From the IMG/VR virus record IMGVR_UViG_3300042987_002483, positions 1 through 26,587 of that record: a DNA stretch of 26,587 nucleotides; one strand, 5' to 3'. Under the pieces are notes generated by a model, which had not been told where the DNA came from, made no database searches, and saw only the letters and a program-made list of their open reading frames with translations. Both the position numbers and the translations under genes were made by a program. Numbering within the stretch: position 1 is the stretch's first letter; the number at the start of each line of letters is the position of its first letter. Positions 7,654-15,075 of this stretch are shown here, piece by piece. Source of the DNA: a virus.

Positions 7654-7846
7654 GAGTACAGTGCGTCTCTTCGTACTACAGGATAACTGTCGCAGCTTTG
7701 TTGACGTCCAGTACGGCCAACACCTAGAAGCCCAAGCCGAACTGGAAATGTTTGGCGCCAAGGTCTATCACTCAATGGTTTTAAGCGAACCACCTAAACA
7801 AAGGAAATCCCGCACTGGCGCTAGACTCAAACAAAGGATGTATTGA
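7652..7846 (+). CDS. Orphan small protein of the accessory island
   Basis: This 64-residue protein starts MSTVRLFVLQDNCRSFVDVQ, continues with GAKVYHSMVLSEPPKQRK, and ends with a basic tail (RTGARLKQRMY). Its ATG (7652-7654) shares the palindrome CATG with the start codon of the minus-strand gene, so the two genes overlap by two bases head to head. The stop at 7844-7846 lies three bases before the GTG of the connector gene, and AAAGGA at 7833-7838 inside it probably serves that gene. The upstream in-frame ATG at 7571 would overlap the minus gene heavily and is rejected. The family is not recognised. Confidence 0.6.
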   Translation: MSTVRLFVLQDNCRSFVDVQYGQHLEAQAELEMFGAKVYHSMVLSEPPKQRKSRTGARLKQRMY

Positions 7847-7848
7847 TT

Positions 7849-8379
7849 GTGGCTGCCGTTATTGATGCCACTGTTGCCGGCGCGTCAGCCAACAGCTACG
7901 TGACGCTGGCCGCTGCCAACACCTATTTCGAGACAGTCCCGGACTCGGCCACCTGGACGGATAAGACCGACGACCAAAAGAACCGCGCTCTGATCAGCGC
8001 CACCCGCTGGATCGACGCCCTCAGCTTCTACGGCGACCGCTGCACCACGACGCAAGCCCTGAAGTGGCCCCGCGAAGACTTCGAGGTTGACGGCATCGAA
8101 CTGGTCTGCACTGTCATCCCAACAGAAATCAAAGTCGCCACCTACGAGCTGGCACGCGCCCTCGCCAACGACACCGACGCCATCACGGGCAGCACCGGCA
8201 CAACCGGCCTCTACGACCAAGTGGAACTGGGCGAACTGAAAGTCAAGTACAAGTCCAGCTCCATGACACCGGGCATGGTGAACAACGTGTTCGACCTATA
8301 CCCCTGGCTGCAGACCTACCTCGGTGCTTATTGCATGGGCGGCGCCACCAACTACGCCGTCCGCCTCCGTCGCGGTTGA
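7849..8379 (+). CDS. Head-tail connector, DnaT-like ssDNA-binding family
   Basis: This 176-residue protein has the signature of the family annotated 'DnaT-like ssDNA binding protein', found right after capsid genes in many siphophages. The signature is ANSYVTLAAANTYFETV, then WTDKTDDQKNRALISATRWI, then QALKWPREDFEVDG. The family name comes from similarity, and position argues for a head-completion or adaptor role on the portal. GTG 7849 is chosen over TTG 7843 because AAAGGA lies ten bases upstream and the protein then starts MAAVIDATVAGASANSYV, as relatives do. Codons are GC-rich like those of portal and capsid, unlike the island just upstream. Confidence 0.78.
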   Translation: MAAVIDATVAGASANSYVTLAAANTYFETVPDSATWTDKTDDQKNRALISATRWIDALSFYGDRCTTTQALKWPREDFEVDGIELVCTVIPTEIKVATYELARALANDTDAITGSTGTTGLYDQVELGELKVKYKSSSMTPGMVNNVFDLYPWLQTYLGAYCMGGATNYAVRLRRG

Positions 8380-8380
8380 C

Positions 8381-8758
8381 ATGGGCCTGATTGATACCAC
8401 CTTCGCCCCAATCCCCACCTCAGTCCTTGCCGACTGGGGCCAAAACATCACGTACATCAAAACCGCAACACCCCGCACCTACAACCCAACAACTGGAGCT
8501 GTCACTGGTTCCGACACCACCATCACGGTCAAAGCCGTCATTACTCGTGTCACACCTCGTGAGGCTGAAGGTCTTTATCAAACAACTGATCTTAAAGTCA
8601 TCATCGGCGCCAGCGAGCTTGGCACCTACTACCCAACCGAAGCCGACCGCATCCAGTACCAACAGGCTGGAGCAACCCGCGAGGCAAAGATTATCGCCAT
8701 CACCACCTATCGCGGCGATAACCCGGTTTACCACTCTCTAATCGTGAGGCCCCAGTAA
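8381..8758 (+). CDS. Putative head closure / head-tail joining protein
   Basis: This is a 125-residue protein starting one base after the stop of the DnaT-like gene (ATG 8381), in preference to the earlier in-frame ATG at 8324. It is beta-rich: ADWGQNITYIKTATPRTYNP, TTITVKAVITRVTPREAEGL, DLKVIIGASELG, REAKIIAITTYRGDNPVYH. This matches the pattern of small phage closure/stopper proteins ('Fin'- or gp16-like) in which a beta barrel plugs the connector. Its place as second gene of the four-gene connector block supports that, but the family assignment is inference. It couples to the next gene by TAATG. Confidence 0.65.
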   Translation: MGLIDTTFAPIPTSVLADWGQNITYIKTATPRTYNPTTGAVTGSDTTITVKAVITRVTPREAEGLYQTTDLKVIIGASELGTYYPTEADRIQYQQAGATREAKIIAITTYRGDNPVYHSLIVRPQ

Positions 8759-9306
8759 TGGCACGCAATCGCGGTTTTTTAAATGAACTGGATCGTTTAG
8801 CAGAAAACATTGATCGCATTGCTGTCGCTGCCTTCAGTCGTGGTCCAGCCCGCGCTGCAGAAGAAATTGTTGTGGATTTACAAGAAGCAGGTCCTGTGTG
8901 GTCCGGCAAATTCTCTAACTCTTGGCAAATTGAAACCACTGACGGACGCCGGACTGCAGGTGATGGGGGTCCCGGTGTTCCACGGCGTGTACCTGCACCA
9001 CTGCTTAGCGGGCGCGGTTTTGCCTTTGATGATGTTAAGTACACAATTTCAAACTTTGCTCCCTATGCAGATGAGGCGCGAGATTTAGTCGAAGGTACGT
9101 TTATTGATCCCGGTACAACACCCCTTAAGGAATACGACAGAGGCACCAGGGTAAGCGGTTATCGTGGCGATCTTGTTGGTAACGATGAAGGACCAAATCG
9201 CAGCACAGCCCCACTGGACTGGTACACAACGTATGCCCGTGGCGGTGCTATAGATAGGCGCATACGCATTGAAATGGACGAGGAACTGGGACGTATCCGT
9301 TTATGA
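8758..9306 (+). CDS. Tail-completion protein, HK97 gp10-like
   Basis: This 182-residue neck/tail-completion protein has an N-terminal helical part (GFLNELDRLAENIDRIAVAA, RAAEEIVVDLQEAGPVWSGK). The diagnostic WSGKFSNSWQIE and ISNFAPYADEARDLVEG motifs follow; in the gp10-like family such a 'P...tG.lr.S' and 'N..pYA...E.G' pair is typical. The C-terminal extension (DWYTTYARGGAIDRRIRIEM) is longer than in the shortest relatives. It lies between the closure gene and the tail terminator, the expected place. Codons are more A/T-rich than in the gene before it. It overlaps the next gene by four bases (ATGA). Confidence 0.72.
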   Translation: MARNRGFLNELDRLAENIDRIAVAAFSRGPARAAEEIVVDLQEAGPVWSGKFSNSWQIETTDGRRTAGDGGPGVPRRVPAPLLSGRGFAFDDVKYTISNFAPYADEARDLVEGTFIDPGTTPLKEYDRGTRVSGYRGDLVGNDEGPNRSTAPLDWYTTYARGGAIDRRIRIEMDEELGRIRL

Positions 9307-9734
9307 ACTACCAAGCAATCCGCGCCGCTGTCGAAAACCCACTGCTCACAGCATTTGGTGCACTGGTGCCAGCGGTACCCGTTTACTTCGACAACATCAC
9401 GGCAGTTCCGCCTAACACAACTACTGAATACGTTCGCGTCAATGTTACTTTCGGTATTACCAACGAACCCACGCTTACCAGCAGCGTTGACAACGCCCGT
9501 GGTGCGATTGTTATCCGCATTTTCACGGAAAAAGGTAAAGGCCCCGCACGCAACCAAACGCTGATCACAACAGCAGTCAACGTACTGGAAACACTCAATA
9601 ACGCCGCTAAAACAACCAGTGGCGTATTTTTCCGCGTCGGCGAAATTAGCGGCCCAACTTTTTCGGCAACGGAAGAAGCGCCACATTTTGTTGGGAGAAT
9701 TGATACCTCCTACGTTGCAACTGTCCTGTCATAG
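9303..9734 (+). CDS. Tail terminator protein (gpU / DUF4128-like)
   Basis: This 143-residue protein caps the finished tail tube with a hexameric ring and joins it to the head. The sequence has the alpha/beta layout of terminators: an N-terminal helix MNYQAIRAAVENPLLTAFGA, a strand with VPVYFDNITAVPPNTTTEYV, then RVNVTFGITNEPTLTS, GAIVIRIFTEKGKGPARNQ (the conserved strand plus basic turn), a long helix, and a C-terminal strand IDTSYVATVLS. Its place directly before the tail-tube gene is standard. It starts on an ATGA overlap with the gp10-like gene. Confidence 0.78.
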   Translation: MNYQAIRAAVENPLLTAFGALVPAVPVYFDNITAVPPNTTTEYVRVNVTFGITNEPTLTSSVDNARGAIVIRIFTEKGKGPARNQTLITTAVNVLETLNNAAKTTSGVFFRVGEISGPTFSATEEAPHFVGRIDTSYVATVLS

Positions 9735-9740
9735 GTAGTG

Positions 9741-9783
9741 CTTAACAACAGGCGCTAACCTGTATTAAGCCGGGCAGTGCCCG
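9741..9783 (+). promoter_or_regulatory. Structured leader of the tail-tube gene
   Basis: The 76 bases between terminator and tube genes hold two inverted repeats. The first has CTTAA (9741-9745) and CAGG (9749-9752) pairing with CCTG (9759-9762) and TTAAG (9765-9769). The second has CGGGC (9771-9775) pairing with GCCCG (9779-9783) around AGT. No T-run follows, so this is not a terminator. It may stabilise or process the highly expressed tube message. No convincing -35/-10 pair was found. Confidence 0.45.
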
Positions 9784-9810
9784 CCCAACAACGTTCACTT
9801 GGTACGCCCT

Positions 9811-10584
9811 ATGGCCACCACCGTTCTGTCCGGCACGTCCGGCGCGCTTTACTACAAACCCGCCGGCACCACCGGCACCTTCGGCGAAGCCGGCGTCAAC
9901 ACTGGCACCGATGTAATCACCGTCGCCCCCTACCTGAACTTCAAGGCAGGCGACCCGGTGAAGTTCCGCGTGGTGAACAGCCAGACCGGCGGTTCCGGCA
10001 CCGGCACTCTGCCTGCACCCATTTCTGACGCCACCACCTACTACGTGCTGAGCTACACCGCTGCGACTGGTGCGCTCACCGTATCGACCTCTGCCGGCGG
10101 CACCATCCTGGCCATCACCGACGATGGCACCGTGGCTGCTCCCAACGAGTTCGAGGTGTATTACGCCGACTTCGCCGTCGTCGGCCAAGTCCGCGACTGG
10201 AGCTTCGAGATCAGCCGCGCTGAAATCGACGTAACCACCATCGGTCAAACTCCTGGTCAGTATGTGCCCTTCCGCAGCTACATCAGCGGCTTCGGCGACG
10301 GCACCGGCACCGCAACGGTCTACATGACCAACGAGGACGCCGCCCTGTCCAACCGCATGATCGAGGACGTGCTCCAGCGCCAGCAAAACGGCGCTGCCTT
10401 CAAGCTCTACACCGACCGCGTGTTTAGCGGCGGCACCCTGAGCGAAAGCCTGAGCCGCTCCATCTCGTTCGATGCAGTGCTGACCTCGGCCAGCCTGAAT
10501 ATCAACCCCGATGACGCCCAATCGGTGACTGTCAACTTCCGCCCTGCTGGCACCCCGACTTTCGACTTCAGCACCTCTGCCTGA
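9811..10584 (+). CDS. Major tail tube protein
   Basis: This 257-residue subunit makes the hexameric rings of the tail tube. The core tube signature lies at about residues 130-235: VGQVRDWSFEISRAEIDVTT, then GQTPGQYVPFRSYISGFGDG, TGTATVYMTNEDAA, and the closing strands ISFDAVLTSASLNINPDDA. Between about residues 35 and 115 it carries an extra beta domain (LNFKAGDPVKFRVVN, then ATTYYVLSYTAATGALTVST), a surface domain seen in many tail proteins. ATG 9811 is preferred to TTG 9799. Strong C-ending codon bias, a structured leader and a terminator at 10614 fit a single, abundant message. Confidence 0.88.
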   Translation: MATTVLSGTSGALYYKPAGTTGTFGEAGVNTGTDVITVAPYLNFKAGDPVKFRVVNSQTGGSGTGTLPAPISDATTYYVLSYTAATGALTVSTSAGGTILAITDDGTVAAPNEFEVYYADFAVVGQVRDWSFEISRAEIDVTTIGQTPGQYVPFRSYISGFGDGTGTATVYMTNEDAALSNRMIEDVLQRQQNGAAFKLYTDRVFSGGTLSESLSRSISFDAVLTSASLNINPDDAQSVTVNFRPAGTPTFDFSTSA

Positions 10585-10613
10585 TAGTCTGCTGTCGCAG
10601 TCAGTTCAGCAAG

Positions 10614-10638
10614 CCCCGGCCCCCAGCCGGGGTTTTTT
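10614..10638 (+). terminator. Rho-independent terminator after the tail tube gene
   Basis: CCCCGGC (10614-10620) and GCCGGGG (10626-10632) form a perfect seven-base-pair stem around CCCCA, followed by six T (10633-10638). It is the strongest terminator in the window and isolates the tube gene from the chaperone genes. The 42 bases after it contain no gene. Confidence 0.93.
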
Positions 10639-10680
10639 ATTTCTACTCCGCTACACTAATCCCATACCCCAAGCATTGGT

Positions 10681-11022
10681 ATGCCCGTTCCTGTACGCGC
10701 AATCGACCGTCTCCGTAAGGCCGCCAACCTGGAGCCAGTCAAAAAAGTAGTGGAGCTGTCCGATGGCAGCAGATTTGAAATGTGGGTGGCACCGCTGACG
10801 ATGGCCGAGCGCGAACGCGCCCAAAAACAAGCCAAATCCGACGACGCCAACGCCTTCGCACTTCAGCTGCTGATTGCAAAGGCCCTCGACGAATCCGGCT
10901 CCAAGTTGTTCAGCGTCGGCGAGGTGGATGTGCTGAAGAACGAAGTGAAGGACAAGGACCTGCAAGCCCTGATGCTGGCGATCCTTACCGACGACGCCGA
11001 GCCCATCGACCCAAAATCCTGA
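10681..11022 (+). CDS. Tail assembly chaperone (G-like, unshifted product)
   Basis: This 113-residue cytoplasmic chaperone is like lambda gpG and helps load tube protein on the tape measure. It has VVELSDGSRFEMWVAPLTMA near the N-terminus, followed by helices (ERERAQKQAKSDDANAFALQ, LLIAKALDESGSKLF, KDKDLQALMLAILTD), the typical make-up of this family. It lies between tube and tape-measure genes, where G always is. It ends DPKS-stop two codons after the heptamer CCCAAAA, where a fraction of ribosomes is expected to shift. No Shine-Dalgarno is seen before ATG 10681. Confidence 0.82.
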   Translation: MPVPVRAIDRLRKAANLEPVKKVVELSDGSRFEMWVAPLTMAERERAQKQAKSDDANAFALQLLIAKALDESGSKLFSVGEVDVLKNEVKDKDLQALMLAILTDDAEPIDPKS

Positions 11023-11207
11023 GCGCCGAACTCCGCAAAGACAACTGGCTCATGCTCCAGTTTGGCGTCGCCAAGGAACTGGGCCTGACTCTTACCGAAG
11101 TTCGGACGACCATGACCGCCGAGGAATTACTCGGCTGGAGCGCCTACTTTCAAGTCCTGAACGAGGACCAGCAAAAGGAACTCGACAAAGCCAGACGCCG
11201 CCGCTAA
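10681..11207 (+). CDS. Tail assembly chaperone G-T fusion by -1 frameshift
   Basis: The predicted 175-residue frameshift product consists of G residues 1-112, then 63 residues read from 11016 to 11204 in the -1 frame (ATC CTG AGC, giving ILSAELRKDNWLMLQFG). The extension continues GVAKELGLTLTEVRTTMTAE and ELLGWSAYFQVLN and ends with a basic KARRRR tail. It has no start codon of its own close to the overlap, and its sequence (WLMLQFG.AKELG, MTAEELLGW.AYF) matches the T half of lambda-type G-T proteins, which binds the tape measure. The stop TAA (11205-11207) lies within the next terminator hairpin. Confidence 0.85.
11010..11016 (+). promoter_or_regulatory. Programmed -1 frameshift slippery site
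   Basis: The heptamer CCCAAAA is read C CCA AAA in the G frame, which is the X XXY YYZ form. Slipping back one base keeps both tRNAs paired (CCC AAA). The G stop TGA is at 11020-11022. The -1 frame opens directly into the T-like extension. No clear downstream stimulatory stem was identified by eye. Confidence 0.87.
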
Positions 11208-11222
11208 CCCGGCGGCTTTTTT
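11197..11222 (+). terminator. Rho-independent terminator overlapping the G-T stop codon
   Basis: GCCGCC (11197-11202) pairs with GGCGGC (11211-11216), with the G-T stop codon TAA inside the eight-base loop and six T at 11217-11222. It separates the chaperone message from the tape measure gene. A ribosome finishing G-T would cover the hairpin, so frameshifting could in principle lower termination; this is inference. Confidence 0.85.
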
Positions 11223-11260
11223 ACACCGTAAACTGAAGTACCAGAGTGTGACGTGGCGCT

Positions 11261-14200
11261 GTGTCCTCCTACAGAGCTGATATTGAAATCGGCGTAAGAG
11301 GCGCAAGAAGTCTTGAACAACTACGCAGCAGCATCAATCAAACAGCTCGTGCTGTAGATAGTCTCAACGATGTTGTAAGCGCAAGAGGTTCTCTTGTCCA
11401 AAACATTCAAAATTACACCAATAATTTAAATAGAGCCGCGCAGTCTTTGCGCATGGTTGGCGCTGGCACGCAAGCAGAAACAAAAGCAATTAGGGAATAT
11501 GTACGTGCTTTAGGGGAGGCTAACACTGCTCGTGCACGCCAAAATTCTCTTGTAGCGCAAGAAATAGCAAATCAACGGCGCGTTAGCGCTGGTACAGCGC
11601 CTTACGGCCAGCAAGGACCTGCTTTGCCTCCGGCAATGGTCAAAAGTCGCCAAATCCAGCAAAACTGGAACCGCTTTTTCCAAGAAGCAGCACAAGTTGG
11701 TCAAGAACTACAAACTACAGCAGCAGCTAAAACAGTAAACATTAGAAACAGCTGGAACCGCTTTTTCCAAGAAGCAGCACAAGTTGGTCAAGAACTACAA
11801 ACTACAGCAGCAGCTAAAACAGTAAACATTAGAAACAGCTGGAACCGCTTTTTCCAAGAAGCAGCACAAGTTGGTCAAGAACTACAAACTACAGCAGCAG
11901 CTAAAACAGTAAACATTAGAAACAGCTGGAACCGCTTTTTCCAAGAAGCCACGGAAGTCGCCGTGGAACTCACTGTTCAAGCTCAACGTACAGCTGCAGC
12001 TATTAGAAGCAATGAAGGTGCTGCCAGTGCAGCTGCAAGACAACGCTTAGCTGATGCTGCTGCACAACGGCAACGTATTACAAACGCAGGTTTTGGCGTG
12101 CAAGGTCCTGCTTTGCCACCTACTGCCGCTGGTACAACAGGGGCAGGTTTTAGAGGACGTATTGGAGGTGCAGTTAGTGGTGCAGTTATTGGTGGAGCTT
12201 TTCCACTGTTGTTCGGCCAAAGCGGTGGAGCTGCTGCGGGCGGTGCTATCGGCGGTCTTGTAGGAGGGTTAGCTGGTCCTGGCGGAGGTTTTGCAGGTTC
12301 ATTGCTCGGCACGCTAATCGGGGATATTGCATCTAGAGGACAGGCAGTTAAACAACTAGGCGAAGATTTAGGTTTTTCTGTCGAACAAACTAAGCAGCTG
12401 GCAGCGGCGTTTAAGACAGCAAATACCGACGTAGAAAAATTTACAGCAGTCATACAAAACGTACGCGGTCTTGGATTGGAACTTGAAGATCAAGCTAAAG
12501 CAATCCAACTTGTCACTACACTCACCGAAAAGTACGGTGGATCCTTTGAAAAAACAGGTAACGCTATTACATCCGCTCTCGAATCAGGAAAAGTAACACA
12601 GGCGACGCTTAATCAATTGACAAGCCAAGGGATAAATATCCAAGGAGAGTTAGCAAATAAGTACGGTATTAGTCGTGACGCCATTCTACAAATGGCGAAA
12701 GATGGCGATATTTCAGTACAAACACTTATTGATACTTTAGTAAAAATGGGTAATGAAGGTGTAGCAGCCGCGAACAAGCCCAAAACAGCAATGGAGCGTT
12801 TGACCGCTAGCGTCAACGCCCTTGGACAGTCTTTAGCTGGTTTAGCCACAAATCTAGTACGTGCGTTTGGGCCGGCTATGCAGTGGCTAACTGATCGCGT
12901 TACTGATTTTGTCAATGCAGTATCTAGAGCTATTTCAAGACTTTCGGATTTAATGAGCGGAGGCCGTATGGCTCAAGCAGATATTCAAGCTGCTCGTGCT
13001 GCCGAAACAGCAACGCAACGTAAGTTTGGAGTACTTGGTGGAATACGTGCGTTTAATCCAGCGGCACAAAAGTTTTATGAAAGTCAGAAGCAAGCAGAGT
13101 TGCGGCGTTTAGTCCCTGGTGCTTTTGCTCCGACTGCCCCAGCCGCAGGGCCGCTTACAAGTTTTCAAGTACCGTCTCAAGCGGCACCGTCAGGTGGCGC
13201 CGGAGCAAAAGGCCCTAAACCACCAGAAGATCGCACTGCTCAGCTTCAAGCGGATTACAAAGCACTTATTGAAATCGGAAATGCCGAAAATCTTATTAGA
13301 GACTTTCTATTTGAGGGTAGAGAATTACTTGCTGTAGATGTAGAGCTAACAAAGACGCTAGCAGATATAGAACGTGACAGGGTTAAGGCTTTAGAGCAAG
13401 CAAACTATCAGAGCGAGCGCGAACTAATAAACAAAACAGCGATAGCTCGGGAGAGTTTTGCACGTCAAGTAATAGAAGATAAAATCCGCGAAATTACGCA
13501 AAAACGCTTTGAAGAAGAACTACGTGCACAGCAAGCCATACGCGACGCAGTTAAACCTTTTACAGATCTAACAAAACAGCAGCAACTACAGGCGCAGTAT
13601 GGACGTACGTATTTACGGCTAGTTACAGAAGGAGTGCTTCCCGCTGAGGCAGAACGTATTGCAAATTTTGAGAGGCTTGTTACCGAACAACTTACAGCTG
13701 TAGAAGAACAGATAAAAATAACGGAACTTGCCATATTAGAGGCTAAAGCCCGTGGGACGAGCACAGTCGAGCTAGAAAAACAGTTGAAGATATTTAAGGA
13801 TCAGCAAAATGCCGTACAGGGTGCAGCAGCCGCTGGCCCAGAAAAGGGTAAAACAGGCTCTGAACGCTTACAAGATGCTATTGCTACGGCTAGAGGTGAA
13901 CTTAACAACTTAACAGATCCCATCAACCAAGTTGTTGCCGGAGCCAAGGCTATCGGTGATGCGTTCCAGCAAGCCTTTAAGGGCCTTGTTTCTGGCGCGA
14001 TGACTGGCCAACAAGCGTTAGCTGCGTTCTTCAAAGGTGTAGGCGATCATTTCATGGATATGGCATCCCAAATGATTGCCAAACTTATTGAAATTTATAT
14101 TCTTGAGACCGTACTCGGACTTATTAGTGGAGCTGCTTCAGGTAGTTTCCAATCAAAATCTAATGCAGCAGGTAAAGCTACATTTGGAGGCAGCTTTAAG

Positions 14201-14614
14201 GGTACAGGTTCTAGTACCTTTGGTTCCGGAGGGATTCGCGTTCCGGGTTTTGCGGAAGGTGGTTTTGTTACCGGCCCTACCCGCGCCGTTATCGGTGAAG
14301 GCGGCGAACCAGAATACGTCATCCCGCAATCCAAAATGTCCGCTGCCATGTCCCGTTACTCTCGTGGCGCTCGGGGCAAATCTGTCATCCCTGGTAGCGG
14401 TACAAGTGCGGACGGAAATACGGCAACCGCCGCACTCGAACCCATTGACGTGCGCTACAGCGTGGAACGCATCAATAATGTGGAGTACGTCACTGTGGAT
14501 CAATTCCAAGCCGGAATGTCCCAAGCTGCCCAGCAAGGAGCACAACGTGGTGAACAAGCCACCCTGCGCCGCCTGCAACAGTCCAGCTCTACCCGTCGCC
14601 GCATCGGAATGTAA
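11261..14614 (+). CDS. Tail tape measure protein
   Basis: At 1117 residues this is the ruler that sets tail length and is ejected ahead of the DNA. Residues 1-130 are helical (VRGARSLEQLRSSINQTARA). Residues about 135-230 hold three exact and one partial copy of a 29-residue unit with WNRFFQEAAQVGQELQ. Residues about 292-355 are a glycine-zipper membrane stretch (GGAVSGAVIGGAFPLLFG, GGLVGGLAG). The tape-measure domain is at about 360-530 (LGFSVEQTKQLAAAF, VTQATLNQLTSQGINIQGEL, MAKDGDISVQTLIDTL). Coiled coils at 660-900 follow. The C-terminus has the lambda gpH-like VPGFAEGGFVTGPTRAVIGE then GGEPEYVIPQSK. GTG start; codons are much more A/T-rich than tube and G/T. Confidence 0.93.
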   Translation: MSSYRADIEIGVRGARSLEQLRSSINQTARAVDSLNDVVSARGSLVQNIQNYTNNLNRAAQSLRMVGAGTQAETKAIREYVRALGEANTARARQNSLVAQEIANQRRVSAGTAPYGQQGPALPPAMVKSRQIQQNWNRFFQEAAQVGQELQTTAAAKTVNIRNSWNRFFQEAAQVGQELQTTAAAKTVNIRNSWNRFFQEAAQVGQELQTTAAAKTVNIRNSWNRFFQEATEVAVELTVQAQRTAAAIRSNEGAASAAARQRLADAAAQRQRITNAGFGVQGPALPPTAAGTTGAGFRGRIGGAVSGAVIGGAFPLLFGQSGGAAAGGAIGGLVGGLAGPGGGFAGSLLGTLIGDIASRGQAVKQLGEDLGFSVEQTKQLAAAFKTANTDVEKFTAVIQNVRGLGLELEDQAKAIQLVTTLTEKYGGSFEKTGNAITSALESGKVTQATLNQLTSQGINIQGELANKYGISRDAILQMAKDGDISVQTLIDTLVKMGNEGVAAANKPKTAMERLTASVNALGQSLAGLATNLVRAFGPAMQWLTDRVTDFVNAVSRAISRLSDLMSGGRMAQADIQAARAAETATQRKFGVLGGIRAFNPAAQKFYESQKQAELRRLVPGAFAPTAPAAGPLTSFQVPSQAAPSGGAGAKGPKPPEDRTAQLQADYKALIEIGNAENLIRDFLFEGRELLAVDVELTKTLADIERDRVKALEQANYQSERELINKTAIARESFARQVIEDKIREITQKRFEEELRAQQAIRDAVKPFTDLTKQQQLQAQYGRTYLRLVTEGVLPAEAERIANFERLVTEQLTAVEEQIKITELAILEAKARGTSTVELEKQLKIFKDQQNAVQGAAAAGPEKGKTGSERLQDAIATARGELNNLTDPINQVVAGAKAIGDAFQQAFKGLVSGAMTGQQALAAFFKGVGDHFMDMASQMIAKLIEIYILETVLGLISGAASGSFQSKSNAAGKATFGGSFKGTGSSTFGSGGIRVPGFAEGGFVTGPTRAVIGEGGEPEYVIPQSKMSAAMSRYSRGARGKSVIPGSGTSADGNTATAALEPIDVRYSVERINNVEYVTVDQFQAGMSQAAQQGAQRGEQATLRRLQQSSSTRRRIGM
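11665..11949 (+). repeat. 87-bp exact tandem repeat inside the tape measure gene
   Basis: Copies begin at 11665, 11752 and 11839, with a truncated fourth at 11926 that diverges after 11949. Each starts CTGGAACCGCTTTTTCCAAG. The three full copies look identical base for base over 87 bases (29 codons), so the duplication is recent. The fourth copy continues as a diverged but similarly patterned helix (EATEVAVELTVQAQRTAAAI). Confidence 0.93.
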
Positions 14615-15075
14615 TGCAGTACGCTCTCGGTCACTTTGTCCGCTTTAAGCAGGACAACGGCAACATCTTGGCCTTCCAAAATTTTTACATCCGTAGCGGT
14701 ATTACCCGCAGCGGCTACTTACATACGTTTATGCCATTCGGCTTTAGCGGCATATCCGTCAACATCAAAGGTGACAACGTGGATGCTGCCCTTACGTTCC
14801 CCAACAACGACCTGAGCCGCTCGTGGGCAGCCCAAGCCGTCACGGAATCATGGATCGCCACTGTAGATGTCTGCCTTGTAAATCCGGATAACTCAGCCTC
14901 ACAACAACTACTGCACAGTTACACAGGAGTTACAGCCAGCGGAGGCTGGGACGAAGCCAGCATTAACCTGCGGCTTAACACTGTGCTTGATGCTGTAAAC
15001 AGCGATATTCCCAACCGTACGCTGCACCAACGGCTTGTCGGTAGGTTGCCCGCGTCGTCTTATGTGCGTTTCTGA
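14614..15075 (+). CDS. Minor tail protein, gpL/DUF1833-like
   Basis: This 153-residue tail-tip subunit starts on a TAATG overlap with the tape measure. It has the features of the L-like minor tail proteins: GHFVRFKQDNGNILAFQNFY, then an SGYLHTFMPFGFSGISVNI strand pair, GDNVDAALTFPNNDLSRSW, ESWIATVDVCLVNPDN and the end IPNRTLHQRLVGRLPASSYV. Lambda gpL binds an iron-sulphur cluster, but no cluster of cysteines is present here (a single Cys). It is followed by the NlpC/P60 protein and J, the lambda order L-K-J. Family assignment is from pattern and position. Confidence 0.7.
   Translation: MQYALGHFVRFKQDNGNILAFQNFYIRSGITRSGYLHTFMPFGFSGISVNIKGDNVDAALTFPNNDLSRSWAAQAVTESWIATVDVCLVNPDNSASQQLLHSYTGVTASGGWDEASINLRLNTVLDAVNSDIPNRTLHQRLVGRLPASSYVRF

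Noticed and set aside
9742-10521. 259-codon minus-strand frame opposite the tail tube gene
   Set aside because: Antisense shadow of a C-biased gene; low-complexity Gly/Ala/Val content and overlap with the structured leader argue against coding.
10782-11207. Independent 141-residue gene in the T frame
   Set aside because: Its first part is an arginine-rich shadow of G, and only the part after the slippery heptamer looks like protein; it is better explained as the frameshift extension.
11665-11949. CRISPR-like array or non-coding tandem repeat
   Set aside because: There are no unique spacers, the unit length is a multiple of three, and the frame stays open across all copies within the tape measure gene.
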